From contig JABXKX010000249.1 of the NCBI GenBank assembly GCA_013619035.1, forward strand, positions 1-8,683: a DNA stretch of 8,683 nt. Direction: 5' to 3'. Position 1 is the first letter of the stretch; each line of letters opens with the position of its first letter. The position numbers and the translations under genes are program-made. Source of the DNA: Peptostreptococcaceae bacterium. Its GTDB lineage: Bacteria > Bacillota_A > Clostridia > Peptostreptococcales > Acidaminobacteraceae. Below, one piece after another: positions 1-6,089 of this stretch. A model generated the notes under the pieces. It worked only from the letters and a program-made list of their open reading frames with translations. It ran no database searches and was not told where the DNA came from.

Positions 1-1
1 G

Positions 2-322
2 CTCATAAATATGATCAGGTATAAGGCTGAAGCAAGTGGTATTCAAGTAATTGTTCATGAGGAAAGTTATACTTCCAAGGCGAGCTTTTTAGACAATGAT
101 CCAATACCAACATATGGCGATGCTTTTGAAGGACGTTTTAGTGGCAAACGGATTAAAAGGGGTATGTATAAAACAAAAGAAGGCCATTTAATAAATGCTG
201 ATGTTAATGCAGCATATAACATCATGAGAAAAGTAGTTCCGAATGCTCTAAGTGAGATACGGGATAGAGGTGTAGGGTTAAGAGCCATTATGTCTACACC
301 ACTTGTTCTAGAGATTGCATAG
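2..322 (+). CDS. TnpB-related protein of an IS200/IS605-type element, C-terminal part (5' end outside window)
   Basis: The frame is open from base 2, so the ATG at 11 is internal and the gene begins upstream of the window. TnpB proteins are RuvC-like RNA-guided nucleases carried by IS200/IS605 elements. Visible here are the RuvC-II segment with its glutamate (EESYTSKASFLD, bases about 56-91) and the RuvC-III segment with its aspartate (NADVNAAYNI, about 194-223), followed by the usual MRKVVPNA tail. The four zinc-finger cysteines found between these motifs in classical TnpB are absent; instead there is the SKASFLD...GKRIKRG type of insert that I recall from a TnpB-related subgroup. The RuvC-I aspartate would lie upstream, so catalytic integrity cannot be judged. 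No TnpA is visible. The family call is firm; activity is unknown. Confidence 0.85.
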   Translation, partial: LINMIRYKAEASGIQVIVHEESYTSKASFLDNDPIPTYGDAFEGRFSGKRIKRGMYKTKEGHLINADVNAAYNIMRKVVPNALSEIRDRGVGLRAIMSTPLVLEIA

Positions 323-328
323 CAATCT
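312..328 (+). repeat. Small perfect hairpin over the tnpB stop codon
   Basis: AGATTGC (312-318) and GCAATCT (322-328) form a 7-bp stem with a 3-nt ATA loop, and the TAG stop of the TnpB-related gene (320-322) sits in the loop and the start of the right arm. It is followed by only a short T run, so it is a weak terminator at best. In TnpB elements the guide RNA scaffold begins in the 3' coding end, so this may be one of its stems; that is inference. Confidence 0.45.
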
Positions 329-340
329 TTAAATAAGAAA

Positions 341-389
341 CCCCTACTTCAAATTGATCGGAGTATTTTGCGAATCAATTAAGTAGGGG
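341..389 (+). repeat. Imperfect palindrome, probable right-end hairpin of the IS200/IS605-type element
   Basis: CCCCTACTT (341-349) pairs with AAGTAGGGG (381-389). After a 2-nt bulge on the left, AATTGAT (352-358) pairs with ATCAATT (374-380), and CG/CG closes a loop of about 10 nt. No T tract follows, which argues against an intrinsic terminator. IS200/IS605 elements lack terminal inverted repeats and carry imperfect subterminal hairpins at each end, the right one just 3' of tnpB, as here. The cleavage site would normally lie a short way downstream; TTCAT at 394-398 is a possible end, but this is not provable without the left end or an empty site. Confidence 0.55.
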
Positions 390-433
390 AGTATTCATAA
401 GCAATTTAATTATATGATATTATAAGAGTATAG

Positions 434-461
434 TTAACGTAGATTTAACATGACCTTAACA
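434..461 (+). promoter_or_regulatory. Three PHO-box-like direct repeats (TTAACG, TTAACA, TTAACA) upstream of the response regulator
   Basis: TTAACG (434-439), TTAACA (445-450) and TTAACA (456-461) recur with an exact 11-bp period on the coding strand. Bacillus-type PhoP binds TT(A/T/C)ACA-like hexamers separated by about 5 bp, in the -20 to -60 region of Pho promoters. The location, 67 bp before the start of a PhoP-type regulator, fits autoregulation. I see no convincing fourth repeat. A possible -10 is TATTGT (483-488), which would put the repeats at about -33 to -60, but that -10 is weak. Confidence 0.6.
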
Positions 462-527
462 AAGAAGTAGCGTTTTAATGTGTATTGTTAAGCTAGTGAT
501 AAAAAAATCTGATATGTTGGAGGAGCC

Positions 528-1211
528 ATGAGAAAGATATTAATTATAGAAGATGATGATCATATAATCGAACTGTTAAAATTTAATGTAGAAAATAACG
601 GTTATGAAGTAAGCATTGCTATGGATGGTCATGAAGGATTAAATAAAGCCATCAATGAATTGCCGGATCTTATTTTATTAGATTTGATGTTACCAGGTAT
701 AGATGGTATTGAAATTTGTAATAGGTTAAAGAATAAAGATAGAACAAAAGATATTCCAATTATTATGTTAACGGCTAAAGGGCATGAAACAGATAAAATA
801 TTAGGGTTAGAAATTGGTGCTGATGATTATATGACAAAACCTTTTTCAGTAAGAGAATTAATGACTCGTATTAAAGTTGTTTTTAGACGTTATACTCACG
901 AAGTCGCTAAAACACCAGCCATGAAAATAGTTATTGGTGATTTGGAAATAGATCATGAAAAACATGAAGTGACTAAAAATGGTGATTTAATTAAATTAAC
1001 ACTAAAGGAATATCAGTTATTAGAATATTTAGCGGAAAACCGAGGCAAAGTTTTATCTAGAAATGCATTATTAGACCGTGTCTGGGGATATGATTATTTT
1101 GGTGAAACAAGGACTGTAGATGTACATATCAGACATTTGAGAAAGAAAATTGATGATGATAATGCAGAGATTATCGAAACCATTCGTGGTGTTGGTTATA
1201 AAATAAAGTAG
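528..1211 (+). CDS. phoP: OmpR/PhoB-family response regulator, PhoP-like
   Basis: This 227-residue cytoplasmic transcription factor is probably phosphorylated by the adjacent kinase. An N-terminal receiver domain (about 1-118) has acidic pocket E8/D9, phosphoacceptor D52 in LLLDLMLPGIDG, T82 and K104 in the MTKPFS loop, with the same 43-residue spacing from acidic pocket to phosphoacceptor as PhoB. The C-terminal winged helix (about 130-227) carries the RTVDVHIRHLRKKI recognition region and ends in the typical IRGVGYKIK hairpin. The ATG at 528 is set by GGAGGAG at 519-525. The stop is immediately followed by the kinase start, giving an operon. PHO-like repeats upstream favour PhoP over other OmpR members. 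The family call is very firm; the Pho-specific assignment is well supported but unproven. Confidence 0.88.
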   Translation: MRKILIIEDDDHIIELLKFNVENNGYEVSIAMDGHEGLNKAINELPDLILLDLMLPGIDGIEICNRLKNKDRTKDIPIIMLTAKGHETDKILGLEIGADDYMTKPFSVRELMTRIKVVFRRYTHEVAKTPAMKIVIGDLEIDHEKHEVTKNGDLIKLTLKEYQLLEYLAENRGKVLSRNALLDRVWGYDYFGETRTVDVHIRHLRKKIDDDNAEIIETIRGVGYKIK

Positions 1212-2975
1212 GTGAGTATTATAAAACGGAAATTTATTTTTATATTTGTTCTATTGGTAAGTCTTGGGGTTGTGATTTCAGGTATACTCTCTATTGGACT
1301 GCTTAGAACAAACTATGAAGAGAATGTAAAAGAAAATCTAATTGAAAATGCGACCATTTTAAAATATTTATTAGAATCAACTGGAGATATAACAGTAACC
1401 AGTGGATTTTTACACGGATTAGACACTCACATTGATACGAGAATTACTCTGATCAACAGTGACGGAGTTGTTTTGATTGATACGGCAATAAATGAGTCGA
1501 AACTCAAAAATCATGGGACTAGACCTGAGATTATAGCAGCTTATAATGGTCAGATCGGTGTGAGCAAGAGATATTCCGATTCTGTAGATAAGGAGATGTA
1601 TTATGTTGCATTACCTGTCAGTACAGAAGAAGTTACAGTTGTCAGATTATCAATACCTCTTAGAACGCTTACTGAGTATACCGATAAAATTGTTGGCAAT
1701 ATTTTAATTGCTGCATTGGTTGGTGTTGTCTTAGCTACTCTTCTAGGCATCAGATTTTTAAATATGTTTACTGAGCCTTTAGGAGCTTTAACAGAAGCGA
1801 CAAAGAATATAGCTATGGGTAACTATGGTGAACAAGTTTATGTATCATCAGATGATGAGCTTGGCCAACTTGCCTATGCATTTAATAGTATGAGTATGGA
1901 ACTTGATAAAAGAATAATTGAATTAAAAGATTCTAATAATACCAATTATGCCATTTTAAAGAGTATGATAAATGGTGTTATTGCTGTAGACAATGAATAT
2001 AAGATTATGTTTATCAACAAAGCGGCTCAAGAGATGTTTGAAATTAAAGAGAAACCACTAAAAGGCAATGATGTTATTGATGCATTTAAGGATCATGAAC
2101 TCAGTCAACTCTTTGATGATAAATTTGATATCTATGGCGAAATTCAAAGTGAAATTGAAATTGATGACGGCAAACAAATTAAGGTTTATAGAGTATTTTC
2201 CAATGTTATTAGAGATAGAGATTTTATTCAGAACAATATGGGTCTTTTATTAAGCTTTGTAGATATAACTCAGATGAGACAGTTAGAAAATATGAGAAAA
2301 GAATTTGTTGCTAATGTGTCACACGAATTAAAAACACCATTAACATCTATACAAGGATTTATAGAAACGTTAAAAGAAGGTGCTGCTGATAACAAAGAAA
2401 TTAGAGACAAATTCATTGATATCATAGATATTGAAGCGAGTCGGTTGACATATCTTATTGATGATATTTTAGTATTATCTGATATTGAAAAATCGACAGG
2501 AGACCACCATATTACTGAGTTAACACCATATGACATTGTAGGTGAGATTTCAGGTATGATGGATCAAATTGCAAAGAAGAAAAGTATTGATGTGTCGTAT
2601 ATTATGGCAGAAAACATGGCACCTATTATGGCCAATAAAGTATGGATGAAACAGATGTTGATTAACTTAATTGACAATGGTATTAAATATACACCTGAAG
2701 GTGGCTCTGTTAAAGTACAATTTTCAGATGTTATAGATCATTATCTGATTTCGGTAAAAGACAATGGTATTGGTATAGCGCCAGAACATTTAGAACGACT
2801 ATTTGAAAGGTTTTATCGAGTGGATAAAGCAAGATCTAAAAAAGAAGGCGGTACGGGTTTAGGACTTGCCATTGTAAAACATATTGTTTTAAGCATGGAT
2901 GGTGATATCAATGTCATCAGTGAAGTGGATAAAGGTACAGAGTTTTCTATTAGAATTCCAAAGAAATTTATTTAA
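1212..2975 (+). CDS. phoR: PhoR-type sensor histidine kinase (TM-sensor-TM-HAMP-PAS-HisKA-HATPase)
   Basis: This 587-residue membrane kinase is the probable partner of the preceding regulator. Order: TM helix about 8-31; extracytoplasmic sensor about 32-159 with the PhoR-like stretch ITLINSDGVVLIDT and RYSD...YYVALPV; TM helix about 160-184; HAMP about 185-237; PAS about 246-355; HisKA with phosphoacceptor H371 in NVSHELKTPL; HATPase with N-box N485/N489, G1 box DNGIGI (517-522), F box FERFYRVD and G2 box GGTGLGL (546-552). All catalytic motifs are intact. The start is GTG at 1212, directly abutting the regulator's TAG; the Shine-Dalgarno is poor, so translation is probably coupled. This is the full-length domain layout of Gram-positive PhoR. 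Related kinases such as WalK share the layout, but the PHO-like repeats upstream favour PhoR. Confidence 0.85.
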   Translation: MSIIKRKFIFIFVLLVSLGVVISGILSIGLLRTNYEENVKENLIENATILKYLLESTGDITVTSGFLHGLDTHIDTRITLINSDGVVLIDTAINESKLKNHGTRPEIIAAYNGQIGVSKRYSDSVDKEMYYVALPVSTEEVTVVRLSIPLRTLTEYTDKIVGNILIAALVGVVLATLLGIRFLNMFTEPLGALTEATKNIAMGNYGEQVYVSSDDELGQLAYAFNSMSMELDKRIIELKDSNNTNYAILKSMINGVIAVDNEYKIMFINKAAQEMFEIKEKPLKGNDVIDAFKDHELSQLFDDKFDIYGEIQSEIEIDDGKQIKVYRVFSNVIRDRDFIQNNMGLLLSFVDITQMRQLENMRKEFVANVSHELKTPLTSIQGFIETLKEGAADNKEIRDKFIDIIDIEASRLTYLIDDILVLSDIEKSTGDHHITELTPYDIVGEISGMMDQIAKKKSIDVSYIMAENMAPIMANKVWMKQMLINLIDNGIKYTPEGGSVKVQFSDVIDHYLISVKDNGIGIAPEHLERLFERFYRVDKARSKKEGGTGLGLAIVKHIVLSMDGDINVISEVDKGTEFSIRIPKKFI

Positions 2976-2998
2976 GATGGTCAATGACCATCTTTTTC
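2975..2998 (+). terminator. Intrinsic terminator after the two-component operon
   Basis: AGATGGT (2975-2981) pairs with ACCATCT (2987-2993) around a 5-nt loop, followed by a T run to 2997. It starts at the last base of the kinase stop codon and separates this operon from the promoter just downstream. Confidence 0.75.
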
Positions 2999-3005
2999 TG
3001 TAGAT

Positions 3006-3034
3006 TTGATTAACTATGTAGATTGTGTTAGAAT
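3006..3034 (+). promoter_or_regulatory. Sigma-A-type promoter for the methyltransferase-hslO operon
   Basis: TTGATT (3006-3011) is followed by a 17-bp spacer and TAGAAT (3029-3034), which is preceded by TG one base upstream (3026-3027), an extended -10. It lies between the upstream terminator and the first gene, leaving a leader of about 20 nt. No CIRCE or other heat-shock operator is visible next to it. Confidence 0.65.
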
Positions 3035-3061
3035 AAGAACGTTTCAGAAAGAGAGGCTAAG

Positions 3062-3805
3062 ATGTATCAAGGATTTGCAAGAGTTTATGATCAATTAATG
3101 AATGATACACCATATGAATTATGGTACAAACACTTGATTGAAGCATTCAATACATACAATTTAAAAAGCAAAGAAATTTTAGAACTGGCCTGCGGCACAG
3201 GCGAAATGACCAATCGATTGGCAAAAGAGGGATATAAAATACTAGGGACTGACCTATCTGAAGAGATGTTAGATGTTGCTCAAACTAAAGCTTATGATCA
3301 GAATTTAAAAGTACGCTATGTTAGGCAAGATATGACTGCGATTGAGTTATTTCAGACTTATGATGCCATTATTAGCTTCTGTGATGGATTTAACTATTTA
3401 ATTGATAGTAATGATCTAGATGATGCCTTTAGTAGTTGTTATGATTATCTAAATGATGAAGGTCTTCTGATTTTTGACATGAGTTCAGATTACAAGTTAA
3501 AACATGTTTTAGGTGAAAATGTTTTTACAGAAACATCTGAAGAAGTCGCATTTATATGGGAAAATTATTACGATGATCAAACTCAAATTTTAGAATTTGA
3601 TTTAACACTTTTTATAGAAGAAAACGGTAAGTATATAAGAACAGATGAAGTTCATAAACAACGTGCTTATACTATAGATGACATAAAAGTTAGTTTAGAA
3701 AAAAATGGTATCGAGTTATTAGATATCTTAGATACAAATACAAATATGAGTGTACAAGAGACTTCAGAAAGATGGCTCTTTATAGGAAGGAAAAAACATG
3801 AGTAA
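3062..3805 (+). CDS. Class I SAM-dependent methyltransferase
   Basis: This 247-residue soluble protein has a Rossmann-type methyltransferase fold. It shows motif I EILELACGTG (38-47), the ribose-binding acidic residue D64 in GTDLSEEML, D90-M91 at the adenine-binding position, and the motif IV region YDAIISFCDGFNYL (100-113). The N-terminal YQGFARVYDQLM is typical of the clostridial group annotated as a generic or YqeM-like methyltransferase. The substrate cannot be read from the sequence. The start is supported by GAGAGG at 3051-3056. It is the first gene of a four-gene operon, and its end overlaps hslO by 8 nt, so the two are translationally linked. Fold and activity class are firm; the biological substrate is unknown. 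Confidence 0.88.
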   Translation: MYQGFARVYDQLMNDTPYELWYKHLIEAFNTYNLKSKEILELACGTGEMTNRLAKEGYKILGTDLSEEMLDVAQTKAYDQNLKVRYVRQDMTAIELFQTYDAIISFCDGFNYLIDSNDLDDAFSSCYDYLNDEGLLIFDMSSDYKLKHVLGENVFTETSEEVAFIWENYYDDQTQILEFDLTLFIEENGKYIRTDEVHKQRAYTIDDIKVSLEKNGIELLDILDTNTNMSVQETSERWLFIGRKKHE

Positions 3806-4667
3806 AATATATTCTGCAATTGTAGGAGATAATATAAGAGTTTATTTAGGTGATACAACAGATTTAGTAAAAACAGCGATTTCAATGCATCATACATCTG
3901 CAGTTTCGACAGAAGCATTATCGAGAACGTTAACGGCAACCAGTTTACTCGGCAAACTTCTAAAAAACAAACAAGATATTTTAACCTTAAAAGTAGCTGG
4001 TACGAATCAAATCAAAACAATTTTAGCAACTACCAATTATTCTGGACATGTGAAAGGTTATATTTCAAATATTAATGCAGATATTCCTTATCGTTCAAAT
4101 ACAGATAAAATAAGCGATGCCATTGGATTAGGTGGTAATATAACGATTATCAGAGATTACGGTTTAAAAAAACCTTATGTCGGTATTTCACATATGATCT
4201 CAGCAGAAATTGATGAAGATATTGCTTTTTATTACAAACATTCTGAACAACAACCGACTGCCATGAAATTGGGAACTGTTGTTGAAGAAGAGGTGGTCTG
4301 TGCGGGTGGTATTTTAATTCAACCCATGCCAGATTTATCAGCAATTGAAAAAGCTGCTTATGACAATGCTTCTGAAGCCATTTCGGACTTCATGGACCGT
4401 TTAAACAGTGAACAAACTGCGAAAGAGATTATTCAGTCTTATTTCCCAAAATTACCAGTGATGATGACAGGGGAATTTGAGGTTGCCTTTACTTGTGATT
4501 GTTCAGAAGATAGAATTTCAAGAGCATTAATGACAGTTGGCATAGAAGAGTTAAAAGAAATTATTGCTGTAGATCAACAAGCAGAATTAAAATGTCATTT
4601 CTGTAATACCGTTTATCACTTTACAAAGAACGATCTTGAAGACATGGTAATAGCGCTTGAAGCGTAA
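3798..4667 (+). CDS. hslO: Hsp33 redox-regulated molecular chaperone
   Basis: This 289-residue cytoplasmic holdase is the usual length for Hsp33. The reduced protein binds zinc through four cysteines; oxidation releases zinc and unfolds the switch, turning on binding of unfolding proteins. All four are present: C233-x-C235 in FTCDCSEDR and C266-HF-C269 in LKCHFCNTVYHF, nearly identical in position to the E. coli set. The N-terminal core shows the expected TALSRTLTAT-like segment (here STEALSRTLTATSLLGKLLK), and GNITIIRDYGLKKPYVG is also characteristic. The ATG at 3798 lies inside the methyltransferase end and has AGGAAGG at 3784-3790. The 3' end overlaps the next gene by 11 nt. Redox switching is expected from the conserved cysteines. 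Confidence 0.97.
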   Translation: MSKIYSAIVGDNIRVYLGDTTDLVKTAISMHHTSAVSTEALSRTLTATSLLGKLLKNKQDILTLKVAGTNQIKTILATTNYSGHVKGYISNINADIPYRSNTDKISDAIGLGGNITIIRDYGLKKPYVGISHMISAEIDEDIAFYYKHSEQQPTAMKLGTVVEEEVVCAGGILIQPMPDLSAIEKAAYDNASEAISDFMDRLNSEQTAKEIIQSYFPKLPVMMTGEFEVAFTCDCSEDRISRALMTVGIEELKEIIAVDQQAELKCHFCNTVYHFTKNDLEDMVIALEA

Positions 4668-5325
4668 GATTGTTATCAGTGAAAAAGCACATCAAGAAAC
4701 GTTTGATTACTTTGTTTTAAAGGGATTTGAAATCATTAAATTTAAAGATCAACTCAAACCTTATAAAGCCGTAAGTCATCATCCTGATATGTTTATGTTC
4801 TTCGATGATAAATTATTTGTTGAAAAAGATATTCCTTTAGATGGTATAAGATGTGAATCATTAGGTGTTAAATATCCAGAGACTGTTAAATTTAATCTCG
4901 CCAAGATTGGTGAGTTTGTTGTCTGTAAATACGATGTTATTTCAGAAGGTATAAAAGAACATTTAAAACAGAAAAATTATACTATAATCAATGTCAATCA
5001 AGGGTATTCGAAGTGTTCAACAGCAGTTATTGGTGATGCTTTTATAACCAGCGATAAGGGCATTTATGATGCGTGTATCAAAGAGGGTATCATTGGTTTA
5101 TTAATAAGACCTGGATATATTGAATTACCTGACCTGGATTATGGATTCATTGGAGGCACTTGTGTTTCTTATGACGATGTTGTCTATTTCAACGGTGATA
5201 TTACAAAACATCCTGATTATCAAGAAATCAAAACATTTATTGAACAAGATAAGTTGAAAATAGAATATATCAATAAACCACTTAGAGATGTCGGTTCATT
5301 TATAATAATAGAAAGAAGTGAATAA
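4657..5325 (+). CDS. DUF6873-like protein, possible guanidino-modifying-enzyme (GME) fold
   Basis: This 222-residue soluble protein has no signal peptide or membrane segment. It matches what I recall of the clostridial DUF6873 family, annotated as having a GME (arginine-deiminase-like) fold; that assignment is from memory. Visible conserved-looking motifs are SHHPDMFMF (40-48), NQGYSKCSTAVIGDAFITSDKGI (114-136), and GFIGGTC (163-169) followed by VVYFNGD. H42/D44 and C169 are candidate catalytic residues by analogy, not shown. An in-frame TAG at 4651 forces the start to TTG at 4657 or later; TTG keeps the first beta-strand (KRKIVIS). No good Shine-Dalgarno is seen, so translation is likely coupled to hslO, which it overlaps by 11 nt. 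The reaction is unknown. Confidence 0.75.
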   Translation: MKRKIVISEKAHQETFDYFVLKGFEIIKFKDQLKPYKAVSHHPDMFMFFDDKLFVEKDIPLDGIRCESLGVKYPETVKFNLAKIGEFVVCKYDVISEGIKEHLKQKNYTIINVNQGYSKCSTAVIGDAFITSDKGIYDACIKEGIIGLLIRPGYIELPDLDYGFIGGTCVSYDDVVYFNGDITKHPDYQEIKTFIEQDKLKIEYINKPLRDVGSFIIIERSE

Positions 5326-5326
5326 A

Positions 5327-5932
5327 GTGAGAGAAAATCCAGTATTAATGTTAGCCGTTTTGTCTTTGGTTGGTGCAATGATTGGTTGGACAACTAATGT
5401 TGTGGCGATCAAATTATTATTTAGACCGTTAAAGCCAATCAATATTCTAGGGTTTAAAATACAAGGTGTTATCCCAAAACGAAGAGATGAAATCGCAAAA
5501 TCTATTGGACAAACAGTGGAAGAAGAACTTCTATCAGTAGATGAAATTATCGAACAACTTTTAGAAGGCACAGACAAACAAGATATTCTAGATATGCTAA
5601 AAGTAAAAATTGTGGAATTAACAGAAGGGAAGTTACCCTCTTTTATACCCTCAGCGTTTTCTGGCATGATATCTAAATATATAGAAGACATCATTGATGA
5701 AAAAGGTGAAGGTATTATTGATGAATTAACAGAGAGTTTGATTCACAAAGCAACATCATCAATTAGCATCTCTGCTATGATTGAAGAAAAAATAAGTTTG
5801 TTTGAATTAGAAGAAATTGAAGAGATGATTCTTAAAATTGCTAAAAGTGAATTAAAACACATCGAATACTTGGGTGGTGTTTTAGGTTTCTTAATTGGTA
5901 TCTCACAAGGATTATTATTAATATTTTTATAA
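5327..5932 (+). CDS. DUF445 family membrane protein (short clostridial form)
   Basis: About 201 residues. The N terminus is a membrane segment with the DUF445 signature GAMIGWTTNVVAIKLLFRPLKP followed by GFKIQGVIPKRRDEIAKSIG; the middle is a long charged helical region, and the C terminus ends in a second hydrophobic segment YLGGVLGFLIGISQGLLLIFL. Both ends are therefore membrane-anchored with a helical domain between. It is much shorter than the Bacillus YheB type, which I recall as near 370 residues, but this seems normal for Clostridia. Two GTG starts compete: 5318, which overlaps the previous gene, and 5327, which leaves 1 nt. I prefer 5327 because the AGAAAGAAG at 5310-5318 is then properly spaced. 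It is the last gene of the hslO operon. Function unknown. Confidence 0.85.
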   Translation: MRENPVLMLAVLSLVGAMIGWTTNVVAIKLLFRPLKPINILGFKIQGVIPKRRDEIAKSIGQTVEEELLSVDEIIEQLLEGTDKQDILDMLKVKIVELTEGKLPSFIPSAFSGMISKYIEDIIDEKGEGIIDELTESLIHKATSSISISAMIEEKISLFELEEIEEMILKIAKSELKHIEYLGGVLGFLIGISQGLLLIFL

Positions 5933-5937
5933 AATAG

Positions 5938-5965
5938 CGCCTAAACCTTTTGGTTTAGGCGTTTA
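5938..5965 (+). terminator. Strong intrinsic terminator closing the hslO operon
   Basis: CGCCTAAACC (5938-5947) and GGTTTAGGCG (5952-5961) form a perfect 10-bp stem around a TTTT loop, followed by a short T run and AT-rich DNA. The position 5 bp after the DUF445 stop fits the end of the four-gene transcript. Confidence 0.85.
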
Positions 5966-6089
5966 ATATTTATATTCAATCTTAATTTCTGTGAGACGCA
6001 TTTATGAGACTCATCTTACTAGTTCTACATCGTAGGATTATGTCATATATTTTAGGGTAATGAATATATATGATTTAAGGAGGGGGAGT
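5966..6089 (+). promoter_or_regulatory. Leader region of the diguanylate cyclase gene
   Basis: This gene-free stretch must hold the promoter of the next gene because a strong terminator precedes it. TATATT at 6046-6051 is a possible -10, but the hexamer 17 bp upstream (TTCTAC) matches the -35 consensus poorly. No riboswitch is recognisable. AAGGAGG at 6077-6083 is a near-perfect Shine-Dalgarno and fixes the downstream start at ATG 6090 rather than ATG 6060. Confidence 0.35.

Larger units (their letters stand above)
312..398 (+). ncRNA. Possible omega-RNA (reRNA) scaffold region of the TnpB-related element
   Basis: In characterised TnpB elements a guide RNA is made from the 3' end of tnpB through the right end, its scaffold folding into hairpins and the adjacent flanking DNA giving the guide. 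The two consecutive stem-loops here (312-328 and 341-389) occupy that position on the same strand. No transcript boundary can be read from the sequence, and the zinc-finger-less subgroup is less well studied, so the call rests on position and foldability. The 5' boundary may lie further inside the coding region. Confidence 0.25.

Noticed and set aside
67..288. Minus-strand ORF of 73 codons opposite the TnpB-related gene
   Set aside because: It is the antisense shadow of a clear TnpB frame and its translation has no recognisable motif.
341..389. Reading the long palindrome as an intrinsic terminator of tnpB
   Set aside because: No T tract follows the right arm, and the bulged subterminal hairpin fits an IS200/IS605 right end better.
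2270..2536. Minus-strand ORF of 88 codons inside phoR
   Set aside because: It lies opposite the HisKA region, whose + strand frame is fully conserved; no ribosome binding site or family resemblance.
5296..5694. Minus-strand ORF of 132 codons opposite DUF445
   Set aside because: The + strand frame carries the DUF445 signature and sits in a tight operon; the antisense translation is low-complexity and unrecognised.
5966..6059. Possible riboswitch (for example c-di-GMP) ahead of the cyclase
   Set aside because: Only short local palindromes such as CTAC-ATC-GTAG are visible; no conserved riboswitch core could be recognised.
6060..6089. Upstream ATG 6060 as the start of the diguanylate cyclase
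   Set aside because: The in-frame ATG 6090 has an AAGGAGG 6 bp upstream, while 6060 has no ribosome binding site.
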